From assembly GCA_009733775.1 (NCBI GenBank), contig WOGZ01000125.1, positions 27,640 to 91,639 on the forward strand: a stretch of DNA of 64,000 bases, given 5' to 3'. The stretch's first letter is position 1. The number at the start of each line of letters is the position of its first letter. The position numbers and the translations under genes were made by a program. Positions 46,252 through 58,384 of the stretch are shown piece by piece. Below the pieces are notes generated by a model. It searched no databases and was not told the DNA's origin. It saw nothing but the letters and a program-made list of their open reading frames with translations. This DNA is from Alectoria sarmentosa (lineage: Eukaryota > Ascomycota > Lecanoromycetes > Lecanorales > Parmeliaceae).

Positions 46252-49200
46252 AGCGTGTGGATTCATTCAGCCGAGGTCAGATACTAGCATAGACGGACGA
46301 ACGACCCTTGATGGGATTGTTTGACTGCCTTGCTTCTTCTATATCGTGAGCCGCAGAATGAGGGCAATGATGAGATGTAGCAACGCCTCAGATGGATTTA
46401 TATAGTATACTAAAGCCCAATCCGGTACAACATGACACCGGCAGCCAAAGCAATCGTCAACGATGGCCAGGGGAGATGGGTTCTCATGGTGGAGGACAGG
46501 TGCTGAAGCAAATGATCGCTGCTTTGACCGAATTGCCACCGTGCTATTGATCTATGTAGGTAGGTTTCGTAAGCATTTGAAACACGGCTGTGGTTGCAAC
46601 TCTCGCTACATACCCTGAGTTGGCAATCTGGTGCATGCAAGTTACTATAGGGTATCATCATAAATGAAAGTCATCACTGTCATCGTAGTGACGGGCCCCC
46701 AGGAGCAGACATCGTTATTATCATCATCACCATTATCATCCCACCGAATCCTCATGCAACCCCTTAGCAACTAGGCGAATTTGGTGTTCAATCAAAACCA
46801 GCCGGGTGGACGCCGCAAACCTTCTGACCAAAGAAACTATCTTCTTATTGACCTATCAAGACGTCTCTTTTGATATATGTATTTCTTCCTATTTTCCTCG
46901 CTCAAAGTACTTACCACCATTTTTCTACCTGTCACACTTCTATTGCTCTGGCCCTTGTCATTCTGAAGCCGAGTGCGGGATAAGTAGCAACGCGGTTGAT
47001 CCCCCTTCTGCTTTATCTCTATGTGAAGACTATCTTAAACCGTCTATCATTATTCCCTATAGGCTCACGGCTCGAATGATGATGATGATGGCCAGTCATC
47101 CAGTATGGCTGCTTTGACGGCCATATCCTACTTTCCACACAATCACATCGGAATGCTATGAGTTGGCAATGGCAGATGAAAGCAGTGTTTGGATCAACTG
47201 GGACAAACCTTCCCCCACTAGGACAGTGAAGGCAACAAGGCTTCGCGAACACGATGGAGCGGCCGGAAATTAGCACAGGTCCATTCAGTATCATCTTCGA
47301 TATACATGTTCCCCTCCTCGCTAGCATGGATTCCCTCTACTTTGGCTTTTTCTTTGTATCGACTTCTTGGGCGCGGAGACCCTCACGCTGTTTGCGTAAG
47401 AGTGCACGATGCAGAGAAATGCGGTTTCGTTGCTTTTCAGCCCGTAGGCACTCTTTGAGATCTATCACTCCCTCCAACTCAGATGAAACTGGTTTCAGAC
47501 GTAACTGTGGCGAGTGATTTTGATCTGGCTTCTTTTCACTGCGTTGCTGGTAAGCATGACCTTCGTGCTGAGCGAAAGCTTAAGAGATACTCTAGTGCCG
47601 CTACCTTCTGAATTGGCAAGAGCAATACATCTTGCCTGTAGATAAAGTTGCAATGCGATTCCAGATTGTCAGGGTCTCTCAGGATGTGAGAGTAGTGCTG
47701 TTGCGCCAGCAAATGTATGTTGACGAGGGAAATTCGGGTTTTTTGCTTGCTTGTTCTTTGGCGAACAGCCTTTTTAGGAGATCTTGTCTAGCATCCAATT
47801 CGGGAAATGCCCTTATGGAGCCCCCTTGCGCAATGGCAGGATCTCTGCTTGTTTATGGTCCAGCAATACCACACCGGGACAGATGGGGTGCAAAGCTTGA
47901 GGACGTAGGACAATGTCAGGTTTGTGATGGGCTGCGACATTATCAATGAAAGCATTCAGTCATTCAATTGAGACCTCGACTAGCTGTGGGAATCAGGTGG
48001 CGGGACCATGCGTACCTTCCTTGAGAAAGATACAAATTGGCTCGGATCCCACAAACCCATGATACGCCTGCCACAACAGTGCAACCCCTGAACTCTTTCT
48101 CTATCCACTAGCTGGTGCTAGCCCAGCAGTAGTAGTAGCGTAACTAAATAAACAGCTGTCGCCCTCCAAAATTTTCTTTCTTCTTCATCTTCTCAACTCC
48201 ATCTTCCATCCATCCAGAACAGCCATCAATGCTATCAGCAATAGCCTTTTGAGGTTCAACGTGCTTGTATTGCTATGTCACATCATCGATCAACAGACTT
48301 CTGATGCCTTGCCGACGTCGCAGCCATGCCTGCTCAGCCCATGTCACTGTCTTGTCGCAGGCCTCAAGCTTAATACTATGTATACTCTCTCCAAGTTAGC
48401 CATTCTTGAGACAGGACTGGTGCATCTTTACCTGCAGTAGTCTCCTAGAATTCGAACTTCCCGCCGCCAGCAGCGCCTGTCCTCCTTCTGATCCTCCCCC
48501 CTCTCCTCTTCCTCTCCCTACTCCTCGTCCCATGCCATCCCAAGACATCCTACCTCGCCCCTTCAGTACCTCCGATTACATGCGGCGAGACACATTTTGC
48601 ACACACGCTTCTCATCGTTCTCTGGAATGTGGTTGTTCAACACGTCTGGTACCCTCCCGAACTTGCCATCGTGCCCTCTCAGGCCCCTACATACACTCGT
48701 CCACATCATTGAGCCCTAGACATGCGGAGCAATACTACTTCACATCAGCAATACCACTCGCAGGTCGCAGAGACGTTTAAGACTTCTTCCTAGTCGAACT
48801 CAGACCATGCTGACTGGTGAAGCCTAAAGACCTCCTCTTTCGGGCAAATCGTTCGGCAACAGCAGAGACTGCACACAAATGTCATCATTGTTTATCGAAG
48901 GCTCCTGATGGAATCAGCGTGGGCTAGCAGCGGCTTCCAGCAAGGTGCACATCGTTCAAAAGGCCAGTGATAGTATTCCCTTCGTCCTGCCCCCTGCAAG
49001 TTTTCATATGTGCTTTTTCCCCCTTTCCTTTGCGGTCATATTCGCTTGAGGATTCGGTGAAGAGAAAGAACGTGTCATCCTTATGAGACCCCATAGTATC
49101 GTTTGGGCTTCGATGATTAGACACGTTTTCAATGTCTGAGATGATAGCAAGAGGTCGATACGGTTGATTCGAGGCGAGCTTTTGCTCGTTCGTTTTTTTT

Positions 49201-50070
49201 TGGCAGGGTTTGCGTCCCAACAATTTTCACCAAGCCAACTCTATATCGCCACCGTGACGGCTCGGCCCCACATCAGCTACTCGCCTACCTTCGTTCTCGG
49301 CTACTTTCGTCTCAGGCATGATGCAGCACCTCTCCATCCTTGTATGCAATATCGATAGCATCAATCATACATGTCGTAGAGACGAAGGGCGAACCGGCAA
49401 AAAGTATGTTATTGCTTTAATCGAATCATGTGCTGACAATGAATCACTCAAAACCCCAGATCCTGCAACTAATGGTCTGATTGTGAGCATCCCGATTCGC
49501 GTCTGTTGGACCATTGCACCGTAATTTGTAGAGCGAGACATCAGTCATCTTGAGACAATCCTTTCCTCCGTAAAAGTACTAATCCTCAGCTATTCAGTCT
49601 CGTCTCCTGTCATCTCCTCCATTGGAAATAGAGATGATCCCAAGGTACTTTAGATTCCTCAAACCTAACCGCCAGCCACTTCTACTCATGTTGCAATTCT
49701 TGCGAGCTTGCTATTACCGCTTTTGCCCAGGATCTCACCTCCGAACCATCGTGTTCCCTCGACAGCATGTTCTCGTCGAGCTCCTTGTGCTATCAGGGTC
49801 CTGATGATGTTCACCATGTCCATCATCCAAAGCTATGTGAAAGGAAGAACGCCGGTGATGCCAAGACTTTTGGTCATGTTTCAACATGGAAAATTCAGCA
49901 CGAGGCCCTAGTCCCGATTAGTTCTTAGCATATCGGTACTTGGACTAGGCCTGAATGGGTTTGGGGCTGGGGCATATCTCTGTCGGCTTGGCATCCGGTA
50001 CTTAGATAAAAGGTGAGTCAGTGACGAACTTGGCGCATGATCAGTGCGTGGGGTCGATGGCGCCATCCTC
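46252..50070. other. 3.8-kb gene-poor region
   Basis: No protein or RNA gene could be supported on either strand. It has pyrimidine-rich leader-like tracts at 48150-48220 and 48470-48540 and several short frames without domains. The last few hundred bases should include the promoter and leader of the OPT gene. An unrecognised non-coding transcript is possible. Confidence 0.4.
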
Positions 50071-52481
50071 ATGCCCACTCGACAACCGCCTGTCGAGGCA
50101 AACGTCGAGCTCTCCAGCTTTCAAACCTCCTTTGCTGGGCACCCGAGACACATGGCCCCAGACAGAGGTTCCCTACAGACAGGGGACCACTCTCAATCTC
50201 AAGAGGGTGACGACCAAGAGGACCAAGACATGACCCCAGACCTCGCTGGCAATGTCTCCGACAACGACGACCCCGATACCACTCTCCTTCAACGCCATGA
50301 TGCCCAGAAGTTTCTCGCCGAGCAAGCTGAGCAAGGGCAAAATTTTACAATCCGTGGCGTCCTCGTCGGCCTCGCTATCGGTGTTGTTATCTGTTTCTCC
50401 AATATGTACTTTGGACTGCAGACCGGTTGGGTCAGCGGCATGGCAATGCCAGCTGCCTTGATTGGCTTTGGATTCTTCAAAACCGTTGCACGATGTATCG
50501 ACTACCCGTTCACGCCCGTTGAGAACGTGCTCGTACAAACGGTCGCTGGCGCATTAGGGACGATGCCCCTTGGTTGCGGGTTCGTGGGCGTTATGCCTGC
50601 GCTCAATTACCTATTGACGCCGGAGGAGAATGGACCGTTGGTGCTGAGTACTGGGAAATTGATAGTCTGGTCGCTCGGGATATGCTTCTTTGGTGTAGTG
50701 TTTGCGGTGCCATTGCGGAGAGAGGTTATCATTCGGGAAAAGCTGAAGTTTCCGTCAGGAACGGCTACTGCATTGATGATTGGGGTATTGCACGGGAGTA
50801 CAGATGAGGGTGGCAAGCAGAAGCCGGATGCTGGGTTGGAAATATTCAGGCAAAGGAGTCAGGATATCCGACGTTCCTCAAGCATGGACGGCATACCAGC
50901 AGGGAGCGGTGCTGGGAACGTACAGGTTGCGTCCGGAGACTACGCCGAGGTTCGGTCCTCTGGAGAAGATGATCATAGGGACGATTGGAAAGCGAATATC
51001 AGATTGCTGATCTATGCCTTCGGAACATCTGCAATCTATGTACGTCACATGCATCTTGCCAGTTGAGTCACTCATGCTGATGTACCTAGACCCTCGTGTC
51101 ATACTTCATCCCTCACTTACGAGGCCTTCCAGTATTCGGTCTTCCTCTCGCAGACAATTGGCTGTGGACTCTGAATCCTTCACCTGCGTATGTCGGTCAA
51201 GGTATCATCATGGGGCCTGCGACAACCCTGCACATGTTCCTAGGCGCCATAATCGGTTGGGGAGTCTTATCCCCACTCGCGAAGAGCAAAGGATGGGCGC
51301 CTGGGCCCGTAGAGGACTGGACTTCTGGCAGCAAAGGTTGGATTGTATGGGTGTCTCTAGCTATCATGCTGGCAGATTCTATCGTCAGTCTTGGCTGGTT
51401 ACTACTTCGACCTTTGACCCTCTACGTACCATCCTACTTCGAGACCCTTCGAGAACGCTATCGCCGAGGTCATTTGTCCTCACTCAAGAGAGGCGACTAC
51501 ACAGCCCTCGCTCCTTCCTCGACGTCAGACTCAAAGACCTCGAAAGGTGAAGAAGACCCCGAGCCTGATGCTCCAGCCCACCATCTCGTCTCTAACAGAG
51601 CGGTCCTTATCCTCCTCGTCTTTTCCATTATACTTTGCATTTCCTCCATTCGCTACGTTTTCCCTCCCATTCCCTTTGGGGCCATTATTCTGTCCATCGT
51701 TCTTGCCCTTTTGCTCTCTCTCGTGGGCGTACGTGCGCTGGGGGAAACAGACATCAACCCTGTATCTGGCATCAGCAAAATTACCCAACTCTTCTTCGCG
51801 CTCATCATCCCCGCCTCCAATCCTAATGCTATCACCATCAATCTCCTCGCTGGTGCCATTAGCGAGTCAGGAGCACTGCAAGCGGGCGATATAATGCAAG
51901 ATCTCAAAACCGGCCACTTACTAGGGGCTGCACCGCGAGCACAATTCTGGGGGCAAATGATCGGAAGTTTCGCGGGTGCTATCATCAGCGCCGGAGTATA
52001 TAAATTGTATATTAGTGTCTATGAGGTGCCGGGTGGGATGTTCCAAGTGCCGACTGCATACGTGTGGATTTTTACAGCAAGGCTGGTCACTGGCAAGGGC
52101 TTGCCTTCTATGGCCTGGCAGTGGGCCCTGGGAGCTGGACTCCTTTTCTTGGTGTTGACAGCAGCGAGGGTGAGGGGCCAAGGACATTGGTGGCAATCTT
52201 GGGTGCCTGGCGGGATTGCTGTCGCAGTTGGTGAGTGACGAATTGCTTCAATTCTGTTGACTGTAGCTGTGCGATTCACTGATACCCGTGAAGGCATGTA
52301 TAATGTTCCCTCGTTCACATTGGCCCGCACAATCGGCGGTATTGTGAACTGGTACTGGCGCATTTATCGAGGGCGTGAGGATACGCCTGTGATTGTGCTA
52401 GCCTCCGGACTTATCTTGGGAGAAGGTGTTGTGAGTATTGTGAATCTGCTGATGGCAAGCTTGCAGGTGCCGCATCTGTGA
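50071..52481 (+). CDS. OPT-family oligopeptide/metal-chelate transporter, YGL114W type
   Basis: Proton-coupled membrane transporter of the OPT superfamily, YSL-like branch. Three exons (50071-51039, 51090-52230, 52294-52481) give 765 residues. A 95-residue acidic cytoplasmic N-terminus is followed by many spans and the family motifs SNMYFGLQTGWVSGMAMPA, CIDYPFTPVENVLVQTVAGA, KLKFPSGTATA, GPATTLHMFLGAIIGWG, NPNAITINLLAGAISESGA and FQVPTAYVW. The end GEGVVSIVNLLMAS...VPHL is the normal C-terminus. The last intron is ambiguous: the acceptor AAG at 52293 gives AVGMYNVPSF, as in the family, while TAG at 52266 would add nine residues in frame. Substrate could be peptides or metal chelates. ATG at 50071 is the first in frame. 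Confidence 0.9.
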
Positions 52482-52940
52482 TGTATATCTGGGATTTGAA
52501 TCCCGAATCGTTGGTGAACACCAGCATTGGTCTCTTGAAATCTCAGGTAAGAAAAATTACGGCAAATTTCATACCATTTGCAGTGAATGTTGATACTGAG
52601 CCTATGCAATTTTCATGTTCATTGGGGCTGGGTTTGCAGATATTACGCAACTATCGAAAGTTGGTCTAACGGGCTGCCTGTGACACAGAAAGGAAATGAA
52701 CAATGAACTCGGACCGTTTTGAAACCGGGAAGCGGGCATTGTTGCTCCGATAATCACACAATCTGTCTCTCAATACTCCTGTCACCATCTTCCAATAGTC
52801 AAAGTGTTCTTCCGTCGCTCTAAACACTGTTGAGCCCCATCTCCATCTTCCCAGCCGCAGATACCACTTTTCACCAAAACGAAACAAGATCTAACGACCA
52901 GACTCGTGAGGCTCTGAAAGCAACAACCCTTTCGGCGATC
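52482..52940. other. intergenic region
   Basis: 460 bp between the OPT stop codon and the small membrane protein gene. Nothing recognised apart from a C/T-rich leader-like stretch after 52800. Confidence 0.4.
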
Positions 52941-53350
52941 ATGTCTCTCCTAGCTAATTATACAGCTGAGGCCGTAAGTAATCTCCTTCCCGAGGCCTCG
53001 CCACTGCTAAACGTATGATCCAGCTCGACAGCGTCAACAATTCAACCAAGGCCACTGGGCTCGTCAGTAGCGCACCTGCTCTTCTTTCTCCCATTGTTAC
53101 CACTGACCAACACACTCAGCTCCAAAGCCTCACCCTTCTTCTGCAAAACGTGACCAATTTCCTTCCGACGATCCTCGCCCAAAGCCAGGAGAACAACCGC
53201 GCTTTGGCGCATCTGTGCGAATTCACCCAATTCTCAACCAGCACGAATTACTGCGCCGCGGGGTCAATTGTCATGGTGCCGTCGATGCTGGGAATGGGGC
53301 TTGCTGTCATGGTGGTGGTGTTGGTCAATGTGGTCGACCGCTTCGTCTGA
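52941..53350 (+). CDS. small putative single-pass membrane protein, 119 residues
   Basis: Two exons (52941-52973 and 53024-53350) joined in phase 0 with GTAAGT donor and CAG acceptor and a CTAAC-like branch site give 119 residues. No family recognised. It shows several N-glycosylation sequons (NYT, NNS, NVT), a Leu-rich amphipathic stretch (LQSLTLLLQNVTNFLPTIL) and a C-terminal hydrophobic segment, MLGMGLAVMVVVLVNVV, ending in DRFV. Two Cys lie just before the segment. This suggests a lumenal or extracellular N-terminus with a tail anchor. The splice quality and composition make it likely real; function unknown. Confidence 0.5.
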
Positions 53351-54591
53351 ATTAGGTGCCCTTGAGGATGGATGGACAGACCAGAGAAATCTAATCTCGT
53401 TCGAGGGACTTAGCACTGACTGTGGGTCAGAAGAGAACTACCAAGCGATCGAGAATATTGTTGGTAAGCAGTGAGGGCCACGCATTAGTTGCAGGCTTTT
53501 GATGAAAGGAATGGCGACTTTTTCTCCCACGCGAAATCTCCCTGCTATGTTCTGCATCTCGATTCAACTTTGGAGACTTGGTGTACGCTTTGAGACAGAT
53601 GGGTTTCACGTTTCTCACGAGCGGAAAAAGCAAGGTGATGGGAGTGATGGAAGTCAAGCATTCAAATTACGTCCATCCTTTCCGCCGATACATGCGAATC
53701 TCGTTCCCTTGCAGTCAGCTAGCCTCTTTCGTCCCGTCTCACATCCCGCATGGGCGTGTCAAAAAACGTTCTAGACAAGGTATTCCAGCAGCACTCGTAT
53801 ACCAGCAACCCCCCTTCCCATCCTCCTCTCCATAACCATCCGATCTATCTCGCTCCTCCCCCCTTACCCGTTCTCCCAACCACCTTTTTACTCGCCCGGA
53901 ATCTCCTTTCTCTCTCGATGCGCGCCGTCGTTGCGTCTTTGCATCGACCCCAACACTCCCCGCACTCACTCCTGCATCTTTGTCTTTGCCATCTTCCTCC
54001 TCTCGGTCCATGAGCCCCTTGGTCCGGGCGGTCTCTCGCTCGTGTGGGCTTGAGGCCCGGATCACGCTGTCCCGGCCGTGATTGAGACGCGTTACTGATT
54101 ATGAGTTGTCGCAGCTGCTGACGATTTTGCTCGTCACGAGCATCGGGGTTTGTATTTAGCGTCTAGATGGGCTTGGGGACTTGCCTTTCAGAAAGAAGAA
54201 GCCTTGGGAGCTTTGTTGCATGCTACTTACTCCTGCGGATTTTTTCTAATTTACGTCCAACGTTTCAACTTCCTGACTTTCAATGTGCAATGCGCAAGTG
54301 AGAAGTTGAGGGAGTGGAGGTGGAGGCGAAGAAAGAAGCTGTGCGATTCGTAGGACTCGGCTGTGACGTGTTGGAGTCTTGGATCGTGACTTGATCTTGG
54401 TTAAATTTTGACGACGACGGACGGCATGGACAAGAACCACGGGCTACTCAAGGGAACAACACCGTAATGTTGTCAATGACAAGGCCTTTTTCTTTTGGTT
54501 GTGAATATATTGTGTTAATGTCAAATCTTCGCAGCTTCAACACCAGTCTCCCAGCATGCGGAATCAACACGCATTCCTCTCTCTCTCTCGA
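53351..54591. other. intergenic region, pyrimidine-rich in part
   Basis: 1.2 kb with a C/T-rich stretch at 53800-54020. No coding frame shows a domain. Confidence 0.4.
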
Positions 54592-54599
54592 TATATAAA
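54592..54599 (+). promoter_or_regulatory. TATA box of the small gene at 54727
   Basis: TATATAAA lies 128 bp before the proposed ATG and is followed by a C-run and a C/T-rich leader, the usual order for a strongly transcribed fungal gene. Confidence 0.5.
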
Positions 54600-54726
54600 C
54601 CCTCCCCCCCCCCCCAACCCTCTCTGATTCCTCCCTCCACAAAGCCCCTCACATAGCATCTAAGCCCAGTAAGTCGCAACGGCCAAACAAAACCACTTAC
54701 TAGAAACCAACCCAGCTCCCACAACC

Positions 54727-55010
54727 ATGCTCACGCTCCTGCTCATGCTCCCGCAAACCATGTCTTGCAGGCCCGATTGCCCCGACGACTCCTTGGTTCG
54801 TGCCATGACTTCCTCCCTCCTCTCTTCCCGTCGCGGCACTGCTGATCTGTTTATGTGTGTCATTAGTACTGGTTGCTCGATTTGCTTCTCGTCTTGGATA
54901 TACTCATCGTGGCGGCAATGGTGGTGCTTTTGAAGTGGGAGATCGATGACATGCGCGTCGAAAAAGCTGGGATTTTGAAAAGGTGTGGCAAGGGGTTGGA
55001 AGCGGTGTGA
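54727..55010 (+). CDS. candidate spliced small membrane protein, 70 residues
   Basis: Two exons, 54727-54795 and 54867-55010, joined in phase 0 by a 71-nt intron (GTTCGT donor, CATTAG acceptor, TGCTGAT branch-like site). The protein begins MLTLLLMLPQTMSCRPD, continues SLYWLLDLLLVLDILIVAAM, VVLLKWEIDDMRVEKAG and ends CGKGLEAV. It has one long hydrophobic helix flanked by acidic then basic residues, as in small inner-membrane proteins. The ATG is in a good context (CAACCATG) and a TATA box and leader precede it. Neither exon frame alone makes sense, which is why it is easily missed. No family recognised with certainty. Confidence 0.45.
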
Positions 55011-56666
55011 AGGCTGTGATGAGGGGAGCTTGTGTTTGGTTTGATGGAGGAGGGAGAGAGGCACGGGGAGGGGGTGTAGCAGATTGATGAGTTGAGAAAT
55101 CAAGCAGGATGTGAATAGCATTCGAAGAAAAGCCGATAAAGACTCTGCCTGTCTTCTGAAGAGTAATTTCATGTGACGCCCGTAAGAGGGGAGATCAGAC
55201 TGATCGTAGGGGTCTGGAGACTCGCATATGTGAGACCCCTGGTAAAGCATATGAACGCTTACTAAACGCCTTCATACTTGAATTTTGTCCTAGACGGAAG
55301 TATTGAGGACAAAAGGGCAAGGGAGATTGCCTGCTGGGCCCTCTTATCCAGCTCAGGCCAAGTTGAAAGTGTTACAATATCAGGCGATACTGACCGAAAA
55401 CGCCATCAAGCCTGCTCAGCCCAAAATTATGTTGTTGAGTCTCTTGGCTTACCGGTGTAGAGAAAGGAAAAGCGCGCTGACTACTCTCCTTTCAATCTGC
55501 ACAGATAATGTGAGACAGGTTATTATTGCAACGGTGAATCCCGCAAATTCTCACAGATGCGTCCTGAAATGACCATAAGGTTTTGATATTTTCTGATGTG
55601 CCCTTCTTCAGCACCGAACGTAGAGAAACCGTGCGAGAAAGGATAATGTCAGCAATGCGTACCCTTTCCCGGTCCCTTGTGAAGAATAGTAATCTCGTGG
55701 TAGATAGCAATCATGATGCTCCCCTTGTATTCGAACAGTACTGACAGTCTTTCTAACGCGATGTGCTATCGTAGTGGGATGAAATCTGCCTTTGAGAAGC
55801 GACTAAGAGAAACCCATGAGTCTTTGATGTCCTTTGCTATATCGTCAAAGCAGGTAGCGGCTTCGATATTGTTTGCTTCCGGCATTAGGCGGCTGGTGGG
55901 CCATCGCCGCAATGCTGGAACAAGACGGGCTGTTTTGACGCCTCAGGATATCACACATACATTGTCGCCACAATTTGAGGTAACGAGACCTGATTAGGGA
56001 AGAAATGGGACCGAGGAGATGTTGATGTCAATGCCTTCTATTATAGATATCTCGTTCAGTGTCTCGCAGCCGTAGATCCTTGCTTGGGTGTTGGTAATGA
56101 GGGACAGAGAGGTGATCTTCTTTTGGATTGCTCGTCAATCCCCAGGAAGAACGAGCATTGACGGCCGTAAGTGTTTCATTACGGAGACGTTCTTTGAATT
56201 TCACAGCTCGTTGACTTTGGTTGTCGAGATCAAGAGTCGGGTATCATGAGGGTGGCAAATGTGGAAGAGAAGGAGTCATTCTTACACACCAATGAATTCT
56301 TTGCGATCCCAGGGTCCGTCTTTACGCACATGTCAAAAAATTGTGATTCGTAGATTACCTTCGATTGACCCTCCCCGCTGGTTTCAGCTCCGTTCGCCTC
56401 ACCTCAGGCCCGCCTTGGCGCTGGCACTCTCCAGTTGACCAACGATTCTTGTGGACTCATATCACTAGCTCAAACTGTGCTGCTTCAAGATAGTGGGCTA
56501 TCTGCTCGCATGTGACATTTGGCTTTCAACCTCCGTTGTTCAGGCTCTCTCTCACGATCATAGTCTTTCAAACACCATTCCCCGGTGTCAGACCATTGCT
56601 CGATTTCGAGTCCTACTACAGAGATGCCCATGTCTAGTCAGTCCTTGGGATCAAGTCCAAAGATCG
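55011..56666. other. 1.7-kb gene-poor region
   Basis: Downstream of the small membrane protein and upstream of the intact kinase-family paralogue. A 196-residue minus-strand frame (55250-54660) opens here and runs antisense to the small gene; it shows no domain. Nothing else recognised. Confidence 0.4.
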
Positions 56667-57742
56667 ATGACAATGTTCTTGCCGGTCAATACCCATATGC
56701 ACCAAGTGCTATTCATTGCTGATCAGCGAGCAGAGCTTTCACCAGGCTCAACAGTCCTCTCAGTAACACAGTCTGGAAAGAGTGACTGGGTAGAAACCGT
56801 ACGAATAGAAGCTCGTCATAGCGATGGATCTATCAAATTGTACTTCATGAAGGTATGTGACCCATAAGTGACCTCACCTGGTCGGTACCCCATTGACTGA
56901 AGACATAGTCACAATCTGGCGAACTAGGTCGCAAAATGGTGGAGGGCACCTACCACTCCGAGCGTACTTTTTACAGCTACCTTCCGGACAATGTACCCGA
57001 ACCATGCGGCTGGGGAAGCTTCAAATCAGATCCTTCGGTCTGGTTCTACCTCTGTGCTTTCCATGATATGACAAAGGAGGTTCCTGAATACCGCAAATTT
57101 GTATCCCTCATTGCAAAGGTCCACAGAGAGAGCATGGGTAAGAAGAAGCAGTACGGCTTCGATTTTCCCACCCATTTGGCCAATATACCCAATGACAATA
57201 CCTGGCAAAGCTCGTGGGAGATTTGGTTTGCGCAGGCAATGAAACGGATGTTCCAAATTGAAGAGACTGCCCACGGGAAAGATGATGAGTTGGATGTTCT
57301 GAAGGAAGCCATAATCGAGAAAGTAATACCAAGACTGCTACGACCGTTGGAGACAGGTGGTCGCTCCATCAAGCCTTGTCTAATACACTCTGACTTATGG
57401 CCTGGTAATACGAAGCCCGACGTCCACTCCGGCGAGATTCTGATCTTCGACTCTTGTGGCTTCTGGGGCCACAATGAGGCGGACTTAGGGACTTGGAGGG
57501 CACCCAGATACAGAATGGGCCGTCCTTTCCTGGAGGAGTATCAAAGGATCATGGGCAGGTCAGAACCACAAGGCGACTGGGATGATCGAAATGCACTTTA
57601 CGCTCTCCGCTATGATTTGCTGGTGTCAGCGCTATTTCCCAAGACGGAGTACGGATACAGATTCAGGAAAATGGCGAAGAGCGAAATGACACGACTCGTT
57701 GAGAAGCATCCTAATGGTTTGGAAGGTTTCGAGGAACATTGA
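56667..57742 (+). CDS. fructosamine/ketosamine-3-kinase family protein, intact copy B
   Basis: Two exons (56667-56852 and 56909-57742) give 339 residues. The fold is aminoglycoside-kinase-like. Motifs: GKSDWVETVRIEA in the N-lobe, YFMKSQSGELGRKMVEGTY (Lys plus spliced Gly-rich turn), catalytic loop PCLIHSDLWPGN, metal-binding IFDSCGFWGHNEADLG, then WRAPRYRMG. It is the full-length paralogue of the interrupted copy at 42694 and shares its first intron position exactly, but it lacks the two 3' introns of copy A: ALYALRYDLLVS and RFRKMAKSEM are continuous here. The N-terminus is shorter than copy A by about 70 residues. The family repairs glycated proteins; some fungal members act on small molecules instead. 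The start at 56667 is the first ATG in frame. Confidence 0.85.
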
Positions 57743-58384
57743 GGTAGGTATTTAACAACTGTACACGAGCTTAGGGTTCATCTTTGCCGAATTTGTTAGA
57801 CGTCTGTGGGGACTTATAGTATTCCTCCTCGGCGAACCTGTCAATCTGTAAGCGCCTAAGAAGGGTCATGTTGTCCGTTCCACTCGCGTGTCTGACGCCC
57901 AAACACCGTCCGAACCGGTCAAACGACAGTAATTGTCGGGCTGAAAGCATCATCTGCTCTTGAGAGTGACGAATTGTTTTAGTAAAGTGCAGAGGCTTTG
58001 CTCGTGTAGCGCCTCATCAGCGATTCATGTGGAGCGTAACAAGCGATGGTGTGAGTAGTTGTGTCAAGCAGGTTCGGAGAAATCTACAAGAGACATCATA
58101 ATGCCAAAAATACAAAAATCTCACTGCTGAGCGCCGCCCTATTGACGCGCGAGAATGGGTGATCCTGAGTGAATGGCGCCTTTGTCAAAAAAGACCTAAT
58201 CTCTTGCTCCTTACCTTTTCAAAGGGTCTTGTTTTGTGATATTTATATACATATGTATGTGTATCTCAAATGGACTTGTCGCCCATTTGCTACACGGTGA
58301 TGGAGCGGCTGTGAGAGAAGGAGAAAATGCTGCCGCGCTTGATCAATTTTGGATATCAGCGAAGCGGGCCTTACAGTCCAAAAT
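57743..58384. other. intergenic region
   Basis: 640 bp downstream of the intact kinase-family copy. No gene recognised; a TATATACATATGTATGT-like AT patch lies near 58243. Confidence 0.4.

Noticed and set aside
48532..48780. ATG frame after a pyrimidine-rich tract
   Set aside because: The leader looks suggestive but the protein has no domain and no convincing intron or continuation.
54660..55250. 196-residue minus-strand open frame
   Set aside because: It has a real ATG but no domain, low-complexity composition, and lies antisense to the better supported small spliced gene.
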